NCBI GenBank assembly: GCA_030690705.1
Contig: JAUYGE010000018.1
Span: 1 to 10,205 of the forward strand
DNA: 10,205 bases
Reading direction: 5' to 3'
Source of the DNA: Dehalococcoidia bacterium
Lineage (GTDB): Bacteria > Chloroflexota > Dehalococcoidia > JAENJB01
Within the stretch, counting starts at the first letter, position 1. Each line of letters begins with the position of its first letter. This document shows, one piece after another, positions 7,437 through 10,205 of the stretch. The notes beneath the pieces were generated by a model. That model was not told the DNA's origin. It saw nothing but the letters and a program-made list of their open reading frames with translations, and made no database searches. A program made the position numbers and the translations under genes.

Positions 7437-7937
7437 TTGACTATTTCCAGCACCGACATCAAAGAGCTACGCGAGAAGAGCGGGGCCGGGGTGATGGATT
7501 GCCGCAACGCCCTGGCTGAGACCGGCGGGGACATGGAAAAAGCTCATTCCCTGCTGAAACAGCGCGGCGCGGTCAAGGCAGAAAAGAAGGCAGTACGCAC
7601 GGCTTCCCAGGGTCTGATAGCATCTTACATTCATCACAGCGGGAAGATCGGCGCCATGGTAGAGCTCAACTGCGAGACCGATTTCGTCGCTCGCACCGAG
7701 GATTTCAAGGAGCTGGCACGCAACCTGGCCATGCAGGTAGCGGCAACGGCGCCCAAAACGCTCCTGCCGGAGGCCAACGCCCCCGCCGAGAACAACGACT
7801 CCCAGACCAGCCTGCTGCTTCAACCTTTCATAAAGGACGCCGCCAAGACCATTCAGAATATCGTTATGGAAACATCTGCCAAAGTGGGTGAGGCTGTCAA
7901 GGTGAAGCGTTTCGTCCGCTTTGAGCTAGGCGAATAA
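7437..7937 (+). CDS. tsf: Elongation factor Ts (short form)
   Basis: EF-Ts exchanges GDP for GTP on EF-Tu in the cytoplasm. The 166-residue protein has the N-terminal UBA-like domain with IKELREKSGAGVMDCRNAL (8-26), a core carrying the EF-Tu-contacting TDFVAR (81-86), and an ending KRFVRFELGE (157-166). It is much shorter than E. coli EF-Ts (283 residues): the second core subdomain and coiled-coil insertion are missing. Short EF-Ts proteins are known from Thermus and, to my recollection, Chloroflexota, so this is a natural form rather than a truncation. The conserved C-terminal end supports that. It starts at TTG, follows rpsB by 88 nt and precedes frr by 20 nt. pyrH, which usually sits between tsf and frr, is absent. 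Confidence 0.96.
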   Translation: MTISSTDIKELREKSGAGVMDCRNALAETGGDMEKAHSLLKQRGAVKAEKKAVRTASQGLIASYIHHSGKIGAMVELNCETDFVARTEDFKELARNLAMQVAATAPKTLLPEANAPAENNDSQTSLLLQPFIKDAAKTIQNIVMETSAKVGEAVKVKRFVRFELGE

Positions 7938-7957
7938 GGAGGCGGAACGAACAGGAG
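7936..7957 (+). promoter_or_regulatory. Double Shine-Dalgarno region between tsf and frr
   Basis: A strong AAGGAGG (7936-7942) overlaps the tsf stop codon but lies 15 nt from the frr ATG, longer than ideal. A second AGGAG (7953-7957) touches the ATG directly and is too close to act at normal spacing. No other in-frame start fits between them, so frr initiation probably uses the upstream site with long spacing or is coupled to tsf. Confidence 0.5.
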
Positions 7958-8515
7958 ATGGTTGAGGAAATTCTGGCGCAGACCAACACCCGTATGCTAA
8001 AGGCCATCGATAACCTGAGTAAGGAGCTGGCAGTTATCCGCACCGGACGAGCTTCTCCCGCCCTGATAGAGCACATACGTGCTGATTACTATGGTGTACC
8101 CACCCCACTCAGCCAGATGGCCAGCATCTCAGTTCCTGAGGCCCGGCTGCTGGTGATTCAACCTTGGGACCGCTCGGCGCTGCACGGCATTGAGAAAGCC
8201 ATCCTCAAGTCTGAACTCGGCCTGAATCCGGTGAACGATGGCAGCGTCATTCGTCTGAACATCCCCCAGCTGACCGAGGAGCGCCGCCAGGAGCTGGCCA
8301 AGGTGGTCCGTAAGCGCGTGGAGGACGGGAAGATCGGCCTCCGAAACATCAGGCGAGAAGCCCTGGAGCATATGAAGGCGGACGAAAAGGAGAAGCGACT
8401 ACCCCAGGACGAGTACCACCGCGGGGCTGAGCAACTGCAGAAGGTGACCGACAAATACATCGCCGAAGCTGACAGTCTGGGAGAGACGAAACAAGCCGAG
8501 TTGACTGAGTTCTAG
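7958..8515 (+). CDS. frr: Ribosome recycling factor
   Basis: RRF works with EF-G to split post-termination ribosomes. At 185 residues it is exactly family length. Motifs in order are the N-terminal helix with KELAVIRTGRASP (22-34), YYGVPTPLSQMASISVPEAR (44-63, the inserted beta domain II), IQPWDRSA (67-74), GLNPVNDGSVIRLNIPQLTE (88-107), and RNIRREA (129-135) in the long third helix of the coiled-coil domain I. The C-terminal helix ends in a somewhat divergent tail (SLGETKQAELTEF). The ATG at 7958 gives the standard N-terminus. It follows tsf by 20 nt and precedes the acyl-CoA dehydrogenase by 11 nt, so it is clearly part of the same transcription unit. The identification is secure. Confidence 0.98.
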   Translation: MVEEILAQTNTRMLKAIDNLSKELAVIRTGRASPALIEHIRADYYGVPTPLSQMASISVPEARLLVIQPWDRSALHGIEKAILKSELGLNPVNDGSVIRLNIPQLTEERRQELAKVVRKRVEDGKIGLRNIRREALEHMKADEKEKRLPQDEYHRGAEQLQKVTDKYIAEADSLGETKQAELTEF

Positions 8516-8526
8516 CGAGGAGAGAC

Positions 8527-9669
8527 ATGGACTTTGAATTCAACGAGGAACAGAAGATGTTCCGTGAGGCCATTCGAGACTTCGCCGAGAAGGACATCGC
8601 CCCGCTGGTAAATGAGGCGGAAGTAAAGGTGCGATTTCCGGCGCACCTCTTCCCGCACATGGGCCAGCTGGGTTACCTGTGCCCCAAGTACCCTGCGGAG
8701 CTGGGTGGCGGCGGCTTGGGCAAGATGGGCGATTGCATACTCGTCGAAGAGGTAGCTCGCGTGTGCGTCGGCATCTCCGCCGCTCTCATCATCCAGTCCG
8801 GACTGGCTACCGCCGCCATGTTCGCCCACGGGAGAGAGGAGCAGAAGAAGAAGTATCTCATGCCGGCCATCACCGGCAAGAAGATTGGAGCCTTCGGGCT
8901 CACTGAAGCCAACGCCGGCTCTGACGTCGCCGCTATTCAGACCACGGCCACCAGGAGCGGCAAGGGCTACACTTTGAACGGCTCCAAGATGTTCATCACC
9001 AATGGCCCGATCGCCGACTACGTGATCGTCGCCGCCTATACCGACAAAAGCAAGGGGGCGAAAGGCGGCATCAGCCTTTTCATCCTGGACAAAGACACCC
9101 CCGGCTACACCTTCAGGCCTCTGGTCAAGGTCTGCTTCCGCTCCTCGGAGACCGCCGAGCTCTCCTTCGACAACTGCTCCATACCTGCCGAAAACCTGAT
9201 AGGAGAGGAAGGAAGAGGGTTCCCCTATATTATGGAGACGCTGGCCGATGGCCGGATTTCCCACGCCGCCCGCAGCCTCGGCCTGGCGCAGGCCGCACTT
9301 GAAGCCTCACTGAAATACTCTCAGGAGAGAGTGCAGTTCGGACAGCCCATCGCCAAGTTCCAGGCTACCAGCTTCAAGCTGGCCAGGATGGCGATGGAAC
9401 TGGAGGCTGCTCGCTGGCTGGTCTACCACGCCGCCTGGCTCATAGACAGGGGCGAGAGCTGTTTGAAAGAAGCTTCCATGGCCAAGCTCTTCGCCAGCGA
9501 AATGGCCGTCAAGGCGGCCAACGAAGCCATGCAGATTCACGGCGGCTACGCCTTCATGATGGATTCTGCCATCCAGCGCTATTTCCGCGATTCGCGGCTT
9601 TTCACCATCACGGAAGGCACCTCGGAGATCCAGCAAATGGTTATCGCCCGAGAAATCGGTTTGCGCTAG
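8527..9669 (+). CDS. Acyl-CoA dehydrogenase family protein
   Basis: This FAD flavoenzyme family introduces a trans-2 double bond into acyl-CoA thioesters, passing electrons to ETF. The 380-residue protein has the full three-part fold: an N-terminal helical domain (1-118), a middle beta domain with GAFGLTEANAGSD (121-133) and YTLNGSKMFITNG (148-160) for FAD and substrate contact, and a C-terminal helical domain with QERVQFGQPI (266-275), QIHGGYAF (336-343) and ITEGTSEIQ (361-369). Glu363 in the last motif aligns with the catalytic base of short- and medium-chain members, so it should be active. Substrate chain length cannot be read from sequence; short-chain, branched-chain or aromatic acyl-CoA are all possible. 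AGGAG (8518-8522) sits 4 nt before the ATG. It lies between frr and uppS, an unusual place for a degradative or respiratory enzyme, which suggests insertion into a translation operon. Confidence 0.95.
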   Translation: MDFEFNEEQKMFREAIRDFAEKDIAPLVNEAEVKVRFPAHLFPHMGQLGYLCPKYPAELGGGGLGKMGDCILVEEVARVCVGISAALIIQSGLATAAMFAHGREEQKKKYLMPAITGKKIGAFGLTEANAGSDVAAIQTTATRSGKGYTLNGSKMFITNGPIADYVIVAAYTDKSKGAKGGISLFILDKDTPGYTFRPLVKVCFRSSETAELSFDNCSIPAENLIGEEGRGFPYIMETLADGRISHAARSLGLAQAALEASLKYSQERVQFGQPIAKFQATSFKLARMAMELEAARWLVYHAAWLIDRGESCLKEASMAKLFASEMAVKAANEAMQIHGGYAFMMDSAIQRYFRDSRLFTITEGTSEIQQMVIAREIGLR

Positions 9670-9674
9670 TCTCC

Positions 9675-10205
9675 ATGCTTAAAGAGACAGGAATCACAGC
9701 CAACGAGCCCAATGGCGGCCGGGCGCAGCTCAACTCCACCCCTCCGCAACATGTGGCTATTATCCTGGACGGCAACGGCAGGTGGGCCGAACAGCACCGA
9801 TTGCCCCGGCTAAAAGGCCATCTCGCCGGAACACAGAACATGCGGCCGGTACTGAAGGTGCTGTCCGCCAATGGAGTCAAGTACGTCACCCTCTTCGCCT
9901 TCTCGACCGAGAACTGGAACCGCCCGGGCAGCGAAGTCGAGGGACTGTTCCAGATTCTATGGGAACTGATCGAACACGGCGAGGTACTTGAGCTCCATAA
10001 GCTGAACATCAGGCTCCGCTATCTCGGCAGAATGAACGGACTCTCCCCGAAACTGAGGACTGCCATCAAGCAGGCCCTTGAGATGACCCGGGCGAACACC
10101 GGACTGACACTCAATATCGCGCTCAACTACGGAGGACGCGGCGAGATAGTGGACGCCATGAGAGAGATAGTCTCCCGTGGCATCCCGGCCGATGAGATTG
10201 ATGAG
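9675..10205 (+). CDS. uppS: Isoprenyl (undecaprenyl) diphosphate synthase, C-terminus cut by window edge
   Basis: This cis-prenyltransferase extends farnesyl diphosphate with isopentenyl units to the long polyprenyl diphosphate that carries glycans across the membrane. The first 177 residues are present and the frame is open at the right edge. Signatures are HVAIILDGNGRWA (26-38), with Asp32 as the catalytic diphosphate-binding residue; RLKGHLAG (45-52); TLFAFSTENWNRP (72-84); and NIALNYGGRGEI (147-158). The usual Met before DGNGRW is Leu here. About 25 poorly conserved residues precede the core. The ATG at 9675, 5 nt after the acyl-CoA dehydrogenase stop, is the only suitable in-frame start before the core. 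No clear Shine-Dalgarno precedes it, so translational coupling is likely. The product chain length cannot be inferred. The family call is secure. Confidence 0.96.
   Translation, partial: MLKETGITANEPNGGRAQLNSTPPQHVAIILDGNGRWAEQHRLPRLKGHLAGTQNMRPVLKVLSANGVKYVTLFAFSTENWNRPGSEVEGLFQILWELIEHGEVLELHKLNIRLRYLGRMNGLSPKLRTAIKQALEMTRANTGLTLNIALNYGGRGEIVDAMREIVSRGIPADEIDE

Noticed and set aside
8512..9264. Minus-strand open frame of 250 codons opposite the acyl-CoA dehydrogenase
   Set aside because: It is an antisense shadow with no recognisable motif or start context. The plus-strand gene is unambiguous.

Overview
The window looks like an ordinary chromosomal housekeeping segment from a bacterium, most likely a Chloroflexota member near the Dehalococcoidia. 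That placement is an inference. It rests on the short one-core EF-Ts, the archaeal-style two-domain sugar nucleotidyltransferases beside glmS, and a surface protein anchored by a proline-rich linker, one membrane helix and an Arg-rich tail. No mobile element, CRISPR array, tRNA, rRNA or phage gene was seen.

Layout. (1) 3-620 (+) is the C-terminal end of a membrane-anchored, extracellular proline-rich protein that runs in from the left edge. A perfect 12-bp hairpin at 648-675 separates it from the convergent block that follows. (2) 5003-769 (-) is a three-gene UDP-GlcNAc cluster: a GlmU-like bifunctional enzyme, a second GlmU-like paralogue that has lost the acetyltransferase histidine, and glmS, which is nearly fused to its upstream neighbour (2-nt gap). 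(3) 5004-5130 is a divergent promoter region with a good sigma70-type promoter in each direction. (4) 5131-10205 (+) is a tightly packed run: hslU, rpsB, tsf, frr, an acyl-CoA dehydrogenase and uppS (cut by the right edge). Gaps are 37, 88, 20, 11 and 5 nt, so one transcript is likely.

How the genes fit together. GlmS makes glucosamine-6-phosphate, and the GlmU-like enzymes complete UDP-GlcNAc after a GlmM step that is not encoded here. UppS makes the polyprenyl carrier on which such sugars are assembled for the cell surface, and the left-edge protein is itself a surface protein. The rightward run joins protein quality control (HslU), translation (S2, EF-Ts, ribosome recycling factor) and lipid-carrier synthesis. 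It resembles the widespread rpsB-tsf-pyrH-frr-uppS order but lacks pyrH, has an acyl-CoA dehydrogenase inserted, and carries hslU without an adjacent hslV.

I found no convincing new biological system. The points most worth a second look are the diverged tandem GlmU paralogues, hslU without hslV, the missing pyrH, and the acyl-CoA dehydrogenase inside the operon.
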